From Streptomyces graminofaciens (GTDB lineage: Bacteria; Actinomycetota; Actinomycetes; Streptomycetales; Streptomycetaceae), in NCBI RefSeq assembly GCF_030294945.1, contig NZ_AP018448.1, forward strand, positions 3,038,001 to 3,102,000: 64,000 bases of DNA, written 5' to 3'. Below are positions 15,828-24,519 of this stretch, piece after piece. The notes beneath the pieces were generated by a model, which saw only the letters and a list, made by a program, of their open reading frames with translations, searched no databases and had not been told where the DNA came from. Made by a program: the position numbers and the translations under genes. How positions within the stretch are numbered: position 1 is the first letter of the stretch; the number at the start of each line of letters is the position of its first letter.

Positions 15828-17203
15828 CGGGACGTACCGCCGTTCAGATTGTCGAGCGGGTCGCCCTGGCAGGAGACCGCGGCGGTGTGCATCGCCCTGA
15901 TCCGTTCGAGCTGTTCGGCCCGGGGCAGCGTCTTCAGTTCCTTCCACACCGGGGCGGCCAAGGCTGTCTGGTCACGTGACCGGTGGAGGGTGCCGTCGAG
16001 CGGCCTGAGGTCCCCGAGGACCAGGCCCGCCGCGACGCCCTGCGCGGCGATCTCGCCGAGCGTGCCGCTCTCGTTCTCGCTGCGGGCGGAGCAGGTCGGC
16101 GCCAGCCCCTGGCCGAGCAGGGCCCGGGTCAGCTCCTCGCCCTTCGCCGAGGCGATCGCCCCGTCGCCGAAGTCGATGAACACGGCCGTGCGGGACCGTT
16201 CCGGTGTGTCGCCGATCGCCCGTGGAGCGGTGGTCTCCCGGAGCGAGTCCGGCGCCTGATCGCCCAGGGTCTGTTTCAGCAGGTTCAGCGCCTTCCTGCC
16301 GGGGGCCGCGAGGTCGGCGAGTCGCCCCTGGTGCGCCCTGGTCACACACACCGGGCCGTCGCACACCAGCGCTGCCGCGGCCTCGTCGACGACGTACGTC
16401 CGGCGCGGGTCGGCGGGGAGGACGAGCAGGGCGACCGCCGCGCCCACCAGAATCGGCGTCAGGGCGAGCAGCCGGGCGCGCGGTGTCGCGGCGATCAGGA
16501 GGGCGAGGCCCGTCGCGGCCATGCCGAGCAGCCAGACCGTCTGCCCGAGGTGCACGGAGGTGGAGAACGTGAGGAACACGTCACGTACCTCTGCCCCCAC
16601 CGGTGACAGCAGCGAGAGCTGGTTCGGCACCGAGGCCGTCGGCACCGACCAGTCCGTCGACTGCCGCACGACGTTGATGAACACGAAGGCGGCCACGACC
16701 AGCGCGGGCGGGGTGAGCGAGGACGGCAGCGCCCGCCCGAGCCCCATGCCCAGCACGGCTCCCGCGACGAGGGCGAGTGCCGCCACCAGGGAGATCGGCA
16801 GCCATCCGAGGTGCGTGTACGCGGTGTCGGCGAGCACCTCGACCGAGCACAGGAGGACGAGGAGCGCGAAGGCCGAGGTGAGCATGATCGCCGTGGCGCC
16901 GACGAGCGTGCCCGCGCGGTGCCGTGCGGGCCGTGGCGTGCTCGTCAGCAGCTCCGGCATCTTCGAGCGGTGGTCGCGCAGCCCCTGGAGGGCCCCGAGC
17001 CCCATGGCGAGCGGCCACAGGAAGACCAACAGGAAGCGGGTCCACAGGGCCATGGACGTCCACTGGGTCGTCCACAGCGCGGTGCCTCTCCACCACGGCC
17101 CGCTCAACAGGTACAGGAACGCCGGCCCGGTGGCCAGGACCATGACGCCGGCCCACGGGGCGACGGAGCGCCTCAGCTCGATGCGCAGGACACGGACGTT
17201 CAC
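15824..17203 (-). CDS. ABC-transporter permease-like membrane protein
   Basis: A 459-residue protein with an N-terminal half of about six membrane segments (residues 18-265) and a soluble C-terminal half (about 285-459) that would be extracytoplasmic and contains four cysteines (CDGPVC, TCS, SCQ). The layout fits an ABC-2-type export permease with an added sensor or peptidase-like domain. It follows the ATPase gene with an overlap (stop of the ATPase at 17200-17202). The substrate is unknown. Confidence 0.75.
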   Translation of the reverse strand: MNVRVLRIELRRSVAPWAGVMVLATGPAFLYLLSGPWWRGTALWTTQWTSMALWTRFLLVFLWPLAMGLGALQGLRDHRSKMPELLTSTPRPARHRAGTLVGATAIMLTSAFALLVLLCSVEVLADTAYTHLGWLPISLVAALALVAGAVLGMGLGRALPSSLTPPALVVAAFVFINVVRQSTDWSVPTASVPNQLSLLSPVGAEVRDVFLTFSTSVHLGQTVWLLGMAATGLALLIAATPRARLLALTPILVGAAVALLVLPADPRRTYVVDEAAAALVCDGPVCVTRAHQGRLADLAAPGRKALNLLKQTLGDQAPDSLRETTAPRAIGDTPERSRTAVFIDFGDGAIASAKGEELTRALLGQGLAPTCSARSENESGTLGEIAAQGVAAGLVLGDLRPLDGTLHRSRDQTALAAPVWKELKTLPRAEQLERIRAMHTAAVSCQGDPLDNLNGGTSR

Positions 17204-18009
17204 CAGGTGCCGCTTCCCTGCTCGGGGCCCTGCAGCAGCGCGGAGTAGCCGCGCTCCAGCGGGCTGTCGCCGACGTGCTCGGGGCCGCCCGCCGCGGCCA
17301 GTTCGTCCGGGGTGCCCTGGAAGACCAGGCGGCCCTCGGCGAAGAGCACCACGTCGGTGCAGGCGGCGGCGACGTCCTCCACCAGGTGGGTGGAGACGAC
17401 CACGCAGGTGTCCTTGCCCAGCTCCTGCAGCAGCTCGCGGAAGCGCAGCCGCTGCGCCGGGTCCAGGCCGACCGTCGGCTCGTCGAGGAGCAGGATCGCC
17501 GGGTCGTTGACGATGGCCTGGGCGATCCCGACCCGTCGCACCATGCCGCCCGACAGGGCCTTCATCCGCTCGTCGGCCCGGTCCGCCAGCCCGACCCGCT
17601 CCACGGCACGCTGCACCGCCCCCGGGATGTCCGCCTTGGGCACCTCCTTCAGCCAGGCCATGTACTCGACGAACTCGCGCACCGTGAAGCGCCTGTAGTA
17701 GCCGAACTCCTGCGGCAGATAGCCGATCCGGCGGCGCAGCGCCCGGTGCCCGCCCATGCCGCCCACGGACTCGCCGAGCAGTTCCAGGGTTCCCTCGGCG
17801 GGGCGCAGCACGGTGGCCAGCGCACGGATGAGGGTGGTCTTGCCCGCCCCGTTGGGGCCGAGGAGGCCGTGTACGCCGGTGCCCAGCGACAGGTCGAGCC
17901 CGTCGACGGCCATCCGCTTCCGGCCCACCCGGACCTTCAGCCCGGTGGCCCGGATCTCCCAGGCGTAGGCCGTCGGCGCGATGTCGGCCGCGCTCACCGC
18001 GGATCTCAT
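17200..18009 (-). CDS. ABC transporter ATP-binding protein
   Basis: A 269-residue ATPase with Walker A GLLGPNGAGKTTL, Q-loop LPQEFGYY, signature ALSGGMVRRVG, Walker B ILLLDEPTVGLDP and switch His in STHL. It belongs to the drug/lantibiotic-type exporter ATPases. I prefer the ATG at 18009, which has AAAGGAA nine bases upstream. An in-frame ATG at 18033 overlaps the anti-sigma stop (ATGA) and is equally plausible for coupled translation. It pairs with the downstream permease genes. Confidence 0.9.
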   Translation of the reverse strand: MRSAVSAADIAPTAYAWEIRATGLKVRVGRKRMAVDGLDLSLGTGVHGLLGPNGAGKTTLIRALATVLRPAEGTLELLGESVGGMGGHRALRRRIGYLPQEFGYYRRFTVREFVEYMAWLKEVPKADIPGAVQRAVERVGLADRADERMKALSGGMVRRVGIAQAIVNDPAILLLDEPTVGLDPAQRLRFRELLQELGKDTCVVVSTHLVEDVAAACTDVVLFAEGRLVFQGTPDELAAAGGPEHVGDSPLERGYSALLQGPEQGSGTW

Positions 18010-18029
18010 GTGGTGTTCCTTTCCGATGG

Positions 18030-18878
18030 TCATCGATGGGCTCCCAGCACGGAGTACGCGCCCCTGCGGGCGATCACGACAGCGATGCCGAGCACGAGGA
18101 TCAGCCCCCACACGGGCAGACCGTCCGTCTGCAAAGCCGAGGTCGTACGGCTGGTGGCCACGGTCGGCGCCACGACCACGGCCGCCCACACGGCCACCAA
18201 CCCGACGGCGGCACGGGTCACCCCGATGACACCGCCGAGCGCGAGGGTCGTCGAGGTGAAGGCCAGACAGGGCAGCAGCCACTGGGCGACCATCACGCCC
18301 GTCGCCCATCCGCCGGCCAGCAGCGCGGCAACGACCACGGCGAGCACGGCCGCCGTGCGCCGCAGCACCAGCTGGAGCCCGGCCCTGGGCACCGAGGCCG
18401 TCAGCTCGTACGCCGGGTCGAGGCCGCGCGACCACGAGGCCGCGACGCCGAGCACGGGCAGGACCGGCGCGAGCAGCAGCACCAGCGACACGTCGCCGGA
18501 ACCGGAACCGAAGTCGAAGTCGAAGCCGGAGCCCGGCCCCGCCAGGTCGAGCAGCAGCGCCACCAGCGTCACGGCCCCGACCATGGCCAGCCACGGCGCC
18601 ATCGCGGGCGTCAGCCACGTGGACAGCCGGGCCGACCAGTGCCGTCGGCGCGGCATGGGGGCGGTGGCGGCCAGCTGGGGTCCGAGGTCGGACCACACGG
18701 TGTCGACCAGTGCCGCCACGGCGGGCGCCTGTGCCTCGACCGCGGTCGCCAGGCGGTCCCGGCACAGCCGGCACGCCTCCAGATGGTCCTCCAGGGCCCA
18801 CACCTCGTCGGCGGCGACGTCCATGTCGCCGCGCGCATAAGCATCGATGATCCGCGTCGACGCGTGTTCCACGCTCAT
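18030..18878 (-). CDS. Zinc-finger anti-sigma factor fused to a multi-span membrane domain
   Basis: A 282-residue protein. Residues 1-55 form an anti-sigma zinc-binding domain (zf-HC2 type: H-L-E-A-C-x-x-C). From about residue 95 there are six hydrophobic segments, separated by a Gly/Asp/Phe-rich loop (GSGFDFDFGSGSG). The usual zf-HC2 anti-sigma has one membrane segment; here the membrane part resembles a small permease. It overlaps the sigma gene upstream (ATGA), the usual layout of a sigma/anti-sigma pair. It probably holds the sigma factor at the membrane and releases it on an envelope signal sensed together with the ABC system. Confidence 0.8.
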   Translation of the reverse strand: MSVEHASTRIIDAYARGDMDVAADEVWALEDHLEACRLCRDRLATAVEAQAPAVAALVDTVWSDLGPQLAATAPMPRRRHWSARLSTWLTPAMAPWLAMVGAVTLVALLLDLAGPGSGFDFDFGSGSGDVSLVLLLAPVLPVLGVAASWSRGLDPAYELTASVPRAGLQLVLRRTAAVLAVVVAALLAGGWATGVMVAQWLLPCLAFTSTTLALGGVIGVTRAAVGLVAVWAAVVVAPTVATSRTTSALQTDGLPVWGLILVLGIAVVIARRGAYSVLGAHR

Positions 18879-19414
18879 GCCAGCGCCCTCCGCATCGCGA
18901 TCCGGGCCCGGCGGGCACGGGACTTGACCGTGCCCTCGGGCACGCCGAGCAGGACCGAGGTCTCCCGGACGGACAGCCCGTCGAGCACCATGGCCTGCAG
19001 TACCTGTCTGAGTTCCGGCGCGAGGCGCCGCAGCGCGTCCCCGACGTCACCGCCGACGGTCGCCGCGAGCGCCTCCTCCTCGGCGGCGGGCACCACGGCC
19101 CGCGGGGCGGCCGCGGGCGGCGGCTCAGCGTGGTGGGCCCGGCGCCGGAACGCGTCGACGAGACGGCGCGCCGCGATCGTCCACAGCCAGCCGACGGCCG
19201 ACCCGCCGACCGCGGCCCCGGCGAACGCGCCCGCCGCGCGCCACACCGCCAGATACGTCTCCTGCATCACCTCGGCGACGATCTGCTCGTCCGCGCAGCG
19301 GCGGCGCAGCCGCACCGCCAGCCACGGCGACGTACGTCGGTACAGCTCCTCGAACGCGGCGCGGTCGCCTCTGGCCACCAGCCGGACGAGACGCTCCTCG
19401 TCCTGCTCGTGCAC
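18875..19414 (-). CDS. ECF-type RNA polymerase sigma factor
   Basis: A 179-residue group 4 sigma factor. Region 2 (about residues 8-75) contains AFEELYRRTSPW and the region 2.3/2.4 helix TYLAVWRAAGAF...GWLWTIAARRLVDAFRRR. Region 4 (about 115-165) contains LAPELRQVLQAMVLDGLSVRETSVLLGVPEGTVKSR. I chose the GTG at 19414, which has GAGGG six bases upstream; a GTG at 19435 would add seven residues. It heads a five-gene overlapping operon and probably directs its own transcription, but no promoter could be assigned in the 165 bp upstream. Confidence 0.88.
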   Translation of the reverse strand: MHEQDEERLVRLVARGDRAAFEELYRRTSPWLAVRLRRRCADEQIVAEVMQETYLAVWRAAGAFAGAAVGGSAVGWLWTIAARRLVDAFRRRAHHAEPPPAAAPRAVVPAAEEEALAATVGGDVGDALRRLAPELRQVLQAMVLDGLSVRETSVLLGVPEGTVKSRARRARIAMRRALA

Positions 19415-19579
19415 CGTTGCCCTCACTGATCTCACGCCTGCTAGACGGCGGGCCCGGACGACAGGTTTTCCCTACGGTGTGATCCCCGTCACAGCCGAGC
19501 CGCCACACTCCCTGACCCGCCGACACCGCCCGACAGGCCTACGCCGCGGCGCCGCGAAGCCCCGCCCGCCGAACAACCC

Positions 19580-19642
19580 CTAGGGCGCGTTTCGAACGTC
19601 CCGTCTGCCCCGGGCGGACGGGACGTTCGAAACACGCCCTAG
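19580..19642. terminator. 63-bp near-perfect inverted repeat carrying the pcaV stop codon
   Basis: Two 26-nt arms (19580-19605 and 19617-19642) are complementary with one mismatch, and the 11-nt centre can extend the stem by several pairs. The arms start and end in CTAGGGCG. The outer right arm contains the stop codon of pcaV (19639-19641). Its position at the 3' end of pcaV fits a strong intrinsic terminator without a U-tract, typical of Streptomyces. Its length and symmetry also fit a MITE-like element. Confidence 0.7.
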
Positions 19643-20103
19643 CGCTGCGCGCCCAACGGCTCCGGAGGGTTCCGCAGCCCCTCCGCCGCGTCGGCGACCC
19701 GGCGGATGAGGTCGAAGAAGAGCGCCTGTTCCTCGGCGGACAGCGGCGCCAGGAACAGCTGGTTCATCCGGGCCGTCCGCACGGTCAGCTTCCGGTGCGT
19801 ACGGACCCCTTCGTCGGTGAGCCGCAGCAGAAACCGGCGGCCGTCCTGCGGATCGCGGACCTTGTCGAGCAGACCGCGGCGGCCGAGCCTGCTGATGACC
19901 TCGGACATGGTGGAGCGGTCGAGGCCGACCCGCTCCCCCACCGTGCGCTGGTCCAGGCCCGGCTCGTCGACGAGCGTGTTGAGGACCGCGAACTGCGGCG
20001 AGGTGATCTCCTCGGAGACCATCACGTTCCACAGCAGGTAATGCGCCTGCTGCAGTCGCCGGGCCAGGTGCCCGGGGTGGGCGGAGAGGTCCACCGCTGC
20101 CAT
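19639..20103 (-). CDS. pcaV: MarR-family repressor PcaV
   Basis: A 154-residue MarR regulator with a winged HTH (ITSPQFAVLNTLVDEPGLDQRTVGERVGLDRSTMSEVISRL in two parts, residues 33-70) and wing DPQDGRRFLLRLTDEG. It is divergent from the pcaIJFHGBL genes, exactly as PcaV (SCO6704) is in S. coelicolor, where protocatechuate releases it from DNA. The conserved arginine expected to bind the carboxylate would be among the N-terminal RR residues, which I cannot assign. The start at 20103 has GAGGAG. The stop codon lies inside the long inverted repeat. Confidence 0.9.
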   Translation of the reverse strand: MAAVDLSAHPGHLARRLQQAHYLLWNVMVSEEITSPQFAVLNTLVDEPGLDQRTVGERVGLDRSTMSEVISRLGRRGLLDKVRDPQDGRRFLLRLTDEGVRTHRKLTVRTARMNQLFLAPLSAEEQALFFDLIRRVADAAEGLRNPPEPLGAQR

Positions 20104-20152
20104 GTGTGCTCCTCGGCTCGGCCGGGCCGACCGGAGTCGGTGATTCGTTGGT

Positions 20153-20166
20153 GTACTGAACAATAC
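20153..20166. promoter_or_regulatory. Candidate PcaV operator
   Basis: GTACTGAACAATAC is an imperfect palindrome (5 of 7 pairs) in the only AT-rich patch of the 232-bp region between pcaV and pcaI, 50-63 bp upstream of the pcaV start. MarR proteins bind such 14-18 bp palindromes over divergent promoters. A TTGACG at 20231 could be a -35 element toward pcaI, though no convincing -10 follows. Confidence 0.45.
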
Positions 20167-20335
20167 TCAAAGAAGCTTTTACCTGTCTCCGGCGCCGGAG
20201 ACACGACTGACCTCAGGCTTCTCCCAGGTCTTGACGTCGAACCCCTGGAGTGGCAGCGTGAAGGAAACTTCACCGAAATGCTCAGTGCCCTGATTAATCG
20301 TGGACCGGGCGCTTGGACGAGATGGGGCCTCACGG

Positions 20336-21118
20336 ATGGACAAAGTGGTCGCCACAGCCCTGGAGGCGGTGGCCGATGTGCCGGACGGCGCGACGCTCGC
20401 CGTCGGCGGGTTCGGACTGGGCGGAGTGCCGAACGTACTGATCCAGGCGCTGTACGAGCGCGGGGTCTCCGGTCTCGGTGTGGTGTCGAACAACTGTGGG
20501 GCCATGGAGTCCGGCCTCGCGGTCCTCCTCGCGGCGGGCCGGATCGCCCGGGTGACCGGTTCGTACATCGGGGCGAACAAGGAGTTCGCGCGGCAGTATC
20601 TCGCCGGTGAGCTGGAGGTCGAGATGATCCCGCAGGGCACGCTCGCCGAGCGGCTGCGCGCGGGCGGCGCGGGAATCCCGGCGTTCTTCACCCCGGCCGG
20701 CGTGGGCACGCAGGTCGCGGAGGGCGGGCTGCCCTGGCGCTACGACGGCGACGGCGGAGTCGCGCTGGCCTCGCCGCCGAAGGAGGTCCGCGAGTTCGAC
20801 GGCGTCGAGTACGTGCTGGAGCGCGGCATCCGGACCGACTTCGCACTCGTCCGGGCGGCCAAGGGCGACCGGCACGGCAACCTGGTCTTCAACAAGTCCT
20901 CCCGCAACTTCAACCCGCTCTCGGCGATGGCGGGCAAGGTGACGATCGCCGAGGTCGAGGAGCTGGTCGAGCCCGGCGAGATCGACCCGGACGCGGTGCA
21001 TCTGCCGGGCATCTTCGTGCAGCGCGTCGTCGCCCTCACCCCCGAGCAGGCGGCGGACAAGAAGATCGAGCAGCGGACGGTCTCCGCCCCCGCGGCAGAG
21101 GGCACGGTGAGCGAGTGA
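20336..21118 (+). CDS. pcaI: 3-oxoadipate CoA-transferase subunit A
   Basis: A 260-residue alpha subunit of the succinyl-CoA:3-oxoadipate CoA-transferase, which activates beta-ketoadipate for thiolysis. It has the glycine-rich N-terminal segment [12 protein letters not shown] and the [22 protein letters not shown] region of family I CoA-transferase A subunits. It is the first gene of pcaIJFHGBL; the stop codon overlaps the start of pcaJ, so the two subunits are made in equal amounts. The ATG at 20336 lacks a strong Shine-Dalgarno sequence. Confidence 0.95.
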   Translation: MDKVVATALEAVADVPDGATLAVGGFGLGGVPNVLIQALYERGVSGLGVVSNNCGAMESGLAVLLAAGRIARVTGSYIGANKEFARQYLAGELEVEMIPQGTLAERLRAGGAGIPAFFTPAGVGTQVAEGGLPWRYDGDGGVALASPPKEVREFDGVEYVLERGIRTDFALVRAAKGDRHGNLVFNKSSRNFNPLSAMAGKVTIAEVEELVEPGEIDPDAVHLPGIFVQRVVALTPEQAADKKIEQRTVSAPAAEGTVSE

Positions 21119-21765
21119 TGGCCTGGACACGTGAGCAGATGGCCGCCCGCGCCGCACGCGAGCTTCAGGACGGCCAGTACGTCAACCTCGGCATCGGACT
21201 GCCGACGCTGATCCCGAACTACCTCCCCGACGACGTCGAGGTGATCCTGGAGTCGGAGAACGGCATCCTCGGGACCGGCCCGTACCCCACGGACGACCAG
21301 GTCGACCCGGATCTGATCAACGCCGGCAAGGAGACCGTCACGGTGCTGCCGGGTGCCTCCTTCTTCGACTCGGCGCTGTCCTTCTCAATGATCCGCGGCG
21401 GCCACATCGATGTCGCCGTGCTCGGCGCCATGCAGGTCTCCGCCGGCGGCGACCTGGCGAACTGGGCGATCCCCGGCAAGCTGATCACCGGGATCGGCGG
21501 CGCGATGGACCTGGTGCACGGCGCCCGAACGGTCATCGTGGTCATGACCCACACGGCCAAGGACGGCTCGGCGAAGATCCTCGAGGAGTGCGCGCTGCCG
21601 CTGACCGGCAAGCGTTGCGTCAACCGGATCATCACCGACCTCGGTGTCCTCGACGTGACGGACGAGGGCCTGGTACTGGTGGAGACCGCGCCCGGCGTGA
21701 GCACCGAGGAGATCGTCGCGAAGACCGCCGCCAAGGTGCGCGTCCCGGAGGAGATCCAGTCATGA
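21118..21765 (+). CDS. pcaJ: 3-oxoadipate CoA-transferase subunit B
   Basis: A 215-residue beta subunit carrying the catalytic glutamate (Glu47) in E-S-E-N-G-I-L-G. The [13 protein letters not shown] motif and [16 protein letters not shown] are typical of family I CoA-transferase B subunits. The ATG at 21118 shares one base with the pcaI stop; a GTG at 21115 would add one residue. The 3' end overlaps pcaF by ATGA. Confidence 0.95.
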   Translation: MAWTREQMAARAARELQDGQYVNLGIGLPTLIPNYLPDDVEVILESENGILGTGPYPTDDQVDPDLINAGKETVTVLPGASFFDSALSFSMIRGGHIDVAVLGAMQVSAGGDLANWAIPGKLITGIGGAMDLVHGARTVIVVMTHTAKDGSAKILEECALPLTGKRCVNRIITDLGVLDVTDEGLVLVETAPGVSTEEIVAKTAAKVRVPEEIQS

Positions 21766-22982
21766 GCAACGGCAAAAGCCTGAGGGACGTCTACGTCGTC
21801 GACGCGGTCCGCACCCCGGTCGGCCGCTACAACGGCGGCCTGTCGAGCGTCCGCCCCGACGACCTGGCCGCCCACGCCATCCGTGAACTCCTCGCCCGTA
21901 CGCCCGGCCTGGACCCGGCGCGCGTCGAGGACGTCTACTTCGGCAACGCCAACGGCGCCGGTGAGGAGAACCGGAACGTCGGCCGCATGGCCGCCCTCCT
22001 TGCGGGACTGCCCACGTCGGTGCCGGGTGTCACAGTCAACCGGCTGTGTGCCTCCGGCCTGGAGGCGGTCCTCCAGGCGGCCCGCGCCATCGCCGTCGGC
22101 GACGCCTCCGTCGCCGTGGCCGGTGGTGTGGAGTCGATGACCCGCGCCCCGTACGTGCTGCCCAAGAACGACCGGCCCTTCCCGGCCGGGCACACCGAGC
22201 TGTACTCGACCACCCTCGGCTGGCGCATGGTCAACCCCGGGATGGACCCGCAGTGGACGATCCCGCTGGGCGAGTCGGCCGAGCTGATCGCCGACAAGCA
22301 CAAGATCACGCGGGAGCAGCAGGACGAGTTCGCGCTCGCCTCGCACCAGAAGGCGGCCAGGGCCCAGGACCAGGGGCTCTTCGACGCCGAGCTGGCACCG
22401 GTGAGCATTCCGCAGCGCAAGGGCGAGCCGGTCGTGTTCGGCGCCGACGAGTGTGTACGGGCGGACGCCTCCCTGGCCGCCATGGCCAAGCTCAAGCCGT
22501 CGTTCCGGCCCGAGAACGGCACGGTCACGGCGGGCAACGCCTCGCCGCTGAACGACGGTGCCGCCGCCCTGCTGCTGGTGGACGAGGAGGGCCTGAAGGC
22601 CACCGGGCGCGAGCCGCTCGCCCGTGTGTCGGCGTCCGGCGTCTCGGCGATCGACCCGCACTACTTCGGCCTCGCCCCCGTCGAGGCGGTCAACCGCGCG
22701 CTCGCCAAGGCAGGAAAGGGATTCGCCGACCTGTCGGTCCTGGAGCTCAACGAGGCGTTCGCCGCGCAGGTCCTCGGCTGTGTCGCCGAGTGGCCCGAGT
22801 TCGACCCGGCACTCCTCAACCCCCAGGGCGGTGCCATCGCCCTCGGTCACCCGCTCGGCGCCTCCGGCGCCCGTCTCGCCGGCACCGTCGCCCACCAGCT
22901 CGCCCGCAAGGGCAGCGGCGTCGGCGTCGCCACCCTCTGCATCGGCGTCGGCCAGGGCCTGGCCCTCGTCCTCGAACGCTGA
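21762..22982 (+). CDS. pcaF: 3-oxoadipyl-CoA thiolase
   Basis: A 406-residue thiolase that splits 3-oxoadipyl-CoA into succinyl-CoA and acetyl-CoA, the last step of the beta-ketoadipate pathway. The acylated cysteine is Cys96 in [11 protein letters not shown]; the downstream motifs [23 protein letters not shown] and the C-terminal C-I-G-V-G-Q-G supply the catalytic His and Cys. The start is ATGA-coupled to pcaJ. After its stop the operon is interrupted by about 150 bp containing a dispersed repeat. Confidence 0.96.
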   Translation: MSNGKSLRDVYVVDAVRTPVGRYNGGLSSVRPDDLAAHAIRELLARTPGLDPARVEDVYFGNANGAGEENRNVGRMAALLAGLPTSVPGVTVNRLCASGLEAVLQAARAIAVGDASVAVAGGVESMTRAPYVLPKNDRPFPAGHTELYSTTLGWRMVNPGMDPQWTIPLGESAELIADKHKITREQQDEFALASHQKAARAQDQGLFDAELAPVSIPQRKGEPVVFGADECVRADASLAAMAKLKPSFRPENGTVTAGNASPLNDGAAALLLVDEEGLKATGREPLARVSASGVSAIDPHYFGLAPVEAVNRALAKAGKGFADLSVLELNEAFAAQVLGCVAEWPEFDPALLNPQGGAIALGHPLGASGARLAGTVAHQLARKGSGVGVATLCIGVGQGLALVLER

Positions 22983-22989
22983 CGCTCCG

Positions 22990-23092
22990 CTCAAAGGGCC
23001 GTCTGAAGCCGCCGGCCGTCTGCGGCTGGTCGCGGCCAGCGCGGCGGAGCCGCACATCGACACCGCCCCGAGCCCCTTACGGGGCGCCACCC
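22990..23092. repeat. Streptomyces dispersed intergenic repeat inside the pca operon
   Basis: The 151 bp between pcaF and pcaH holds no gene. It contains CCGTCTGCGGCTGGTCGCGG, GGCGGAGCCGCACATCGACA and GCCCCTTACGGGGC, words I recall as a common repeated element between Streptomyces genes. The last forms a short CCCC/GGGG hairpin. It may act as a processing or partial-termination site that separates IJF from HGBL. Confidence 0.5.
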
Positions 23093-23133
23093 CGCCCCCT
23101 CGACGAGACCGTCCGGACTCCCCAGGAACCCCC

Positions 23134-23907
23134 ATGACTCTCACCCAGCACGACATCGACCAGGAGATCGCGGCCGAGCACGCCGCCTACGAGAAGCGCA
23201 TCGCCGACGGCGCCCCGGTCGAGCACCAGCCGCGCCGCGACTACGCCCCGTACCGCTCCTCCGTCCTGCGGCACCCCAAGCAGCCGCCGATCACGATCGA
23301 CGTGTCCAAGGACCCGGAGCTGGTGGAGCTGCACTCCCCCGCCTTCGGGGAGCGCGACATCACCGAGATCGACAACGACCTCACCCGGCAGCACGACGGC
23401 GAACCCATCGGCGAGCGCATCACCGTCTCCGGGCGGCTGCTGGACCGCGACGGGCGCCCGATCCGCGGCCAGCTGGTCGAGATCTGGCAGTCGAACTCGG
23501 CCGGCCGCTACGCCCACCAGCGCGAGCAGCACGACGCGCCGCTGGACCCGAACTTCACCGGCGTCGGCCGCACCCTCACCGACGACGACGGGCACTACCA
23601 CTTCACCACGATCCAGCCGGGCCCGTACCCCTGGCGCCAGCACCTCAACGCCTGGCGGCCGGCGCACATCCACTTCTCGCTGTTCGGCACCGCGTTCACC
23701 CAGCGGCTCGTGACGCAGATGTACTTCCCGAGCGACCCGCTGTTCCCGTACGACCCGATCATCCAGTCGGTCACGGACGACGCGGCCCGGCAGCGGCTGG
23801 TCGCGACCTACGACCACAACCTGTCGGTGCCGGAGTTCTCGATGGGCTACCACTGGGACATCGTGCTCGACGGGCCGAACGCCACCTGGATCGAAGAAGG
23901 ACGCTGA
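23134..23907 (+). CDS. pcaH: Protocatechuate 3,4-dioxygenase beta subunit
   Basis: A 257-residue beta chain of the intradiol dioxygenase that opens protocatechuate to 3-carboxy-cis,cis-muconate. The non-heme Fe(III) ligands are recognisable as Tyr126 (GRYAH), Tyr165 (GPYPW), His178 and His180 (HIHFS). Their spacings (39, 13 and 2) equal those of Tyr408/447 and His460/462 in the Pseudomonas enzyme. An AGGAA site precedes the ATG. Only 6 bp separate it from pcaG. Confidence 0.97.
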   Translation: MTLTQHDIDQEIAAEHAAYEKRIADGAPVEHQPRRDYAPYRSSVLRHPKQPPITIDVSKDPELVELHSPAFGERDITEIDNDLTRQHDGEPIGERITVSGRLLDRDGRPIRGQLVEIWQSNSAGRYAHQREQHDAPLDPNFTGVGRTLTDDDGHYHFTTIQPGPYPWRQHLNAWRPAHIHFSLFGTAFTQRLVTQMYFPSDPLFPYDPIIQSVTDDAARQRLVATYDHNLSVPEFSMGYHWDIVLDGPNATWIEEGR

Positions 23908-23913
23908 CCTGCC

Positions 23914-24519
23914 ATGACGAAGATCGACACGAGCCGTCCGGAGACCGTGCTCCCGACCCCGTCGCACACGGTCGGCCCCTTCTACGGCCACGCCCTGCCC
24001 TTCCCCGGCGGCGGCGACATCGCCCCCGTCGGCCACCCCGACACCATCGCCCTCCAGGGCTACATCCGCGACGGCGAGGGCAACCCGCTGCCGGACGCGT
24101 TCGTGGAGCTGTGGGGCGCCGACCCGGACGGCAATGTGCCGCAGGTCGACGGCTCGATGCGGCGCGACCCGGCGAGCGGCGGCTTCCTGGGGCGCAACGG
24201 CGTCGAGTTCACCGGCTGGGGGCGCGTCCAGACGGACGCCAACGGCCACTGGTCGGCGCGTACGCTGCGGCCGGGCGCCCGTGGGCAGAGCGCGCCCTAC
24301 CTCAGCGTGTGCGTCTTCGCGCGCGGTCTCCTCGTGCACCTCTACACCCGGATCTACCTCCCGGGCGACGAGGCCGCGCTGGCCGCGGACCCGCTGCTGA
24401 AGCAGGTGGACCCGGCACGCCGCGACACACTGATCGCCCAGGACGGCCCGCTGGGCACCTACCGTTTCGACATCCGCCTTCAGGGCGAAGGCGAGACGGT
24501 CTTCCTGGAGTTCCAGTGA
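23914..24519 (+). CDS. pcaG: Protocatechuate 3,4-dioxygenase alpha subunit
   Basis: A 201-residue alpha chain, homologous to PcaH but without the iron ligands. It shows the family start TPSHTVGPFYGHALPF, the strand-rich core with D-A-F-V-E-L-W-G-A-D, and the C-terminal T-Y-R-F-D-I-R-L-Q-G-E-G-E-T-V-F. It forms the alpha/beta protomer with PcaH. The stop codon overlaps the GTG start of pcaB. Confidence 0.97.
   Translation: MTKIDTSRPETVLPTPSHTVGPFYGHALPFPGGGDIAPVGHPDTIALQGYIRDGEGNPLPDAFVELWGADPDGNVPQVDGSMRRDPASGGFLGRNGVEFTGWGRVQTDANGHWSARTLRPGARGQSAPYLSVCVFARGLLVHLYTRIYLPGDEAALAADPLLKQVDPARRDTLIAQDGPLGTYRFDIRLQGEGETVFLEFQ

Noticed and set aside
15824..19414. Lantibiotic or other peptide biosynthesis operon
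   Set aside because: ATPase and permease resemble such exporters, but no precursor peptide, LanM/LanB-like or protease gene is present.
19580..19642. Insertion sequence
   Set aside because: The inverted repeat encloses only 11 bp and no transposase gene exists in the window; at most a MITE-like relic.
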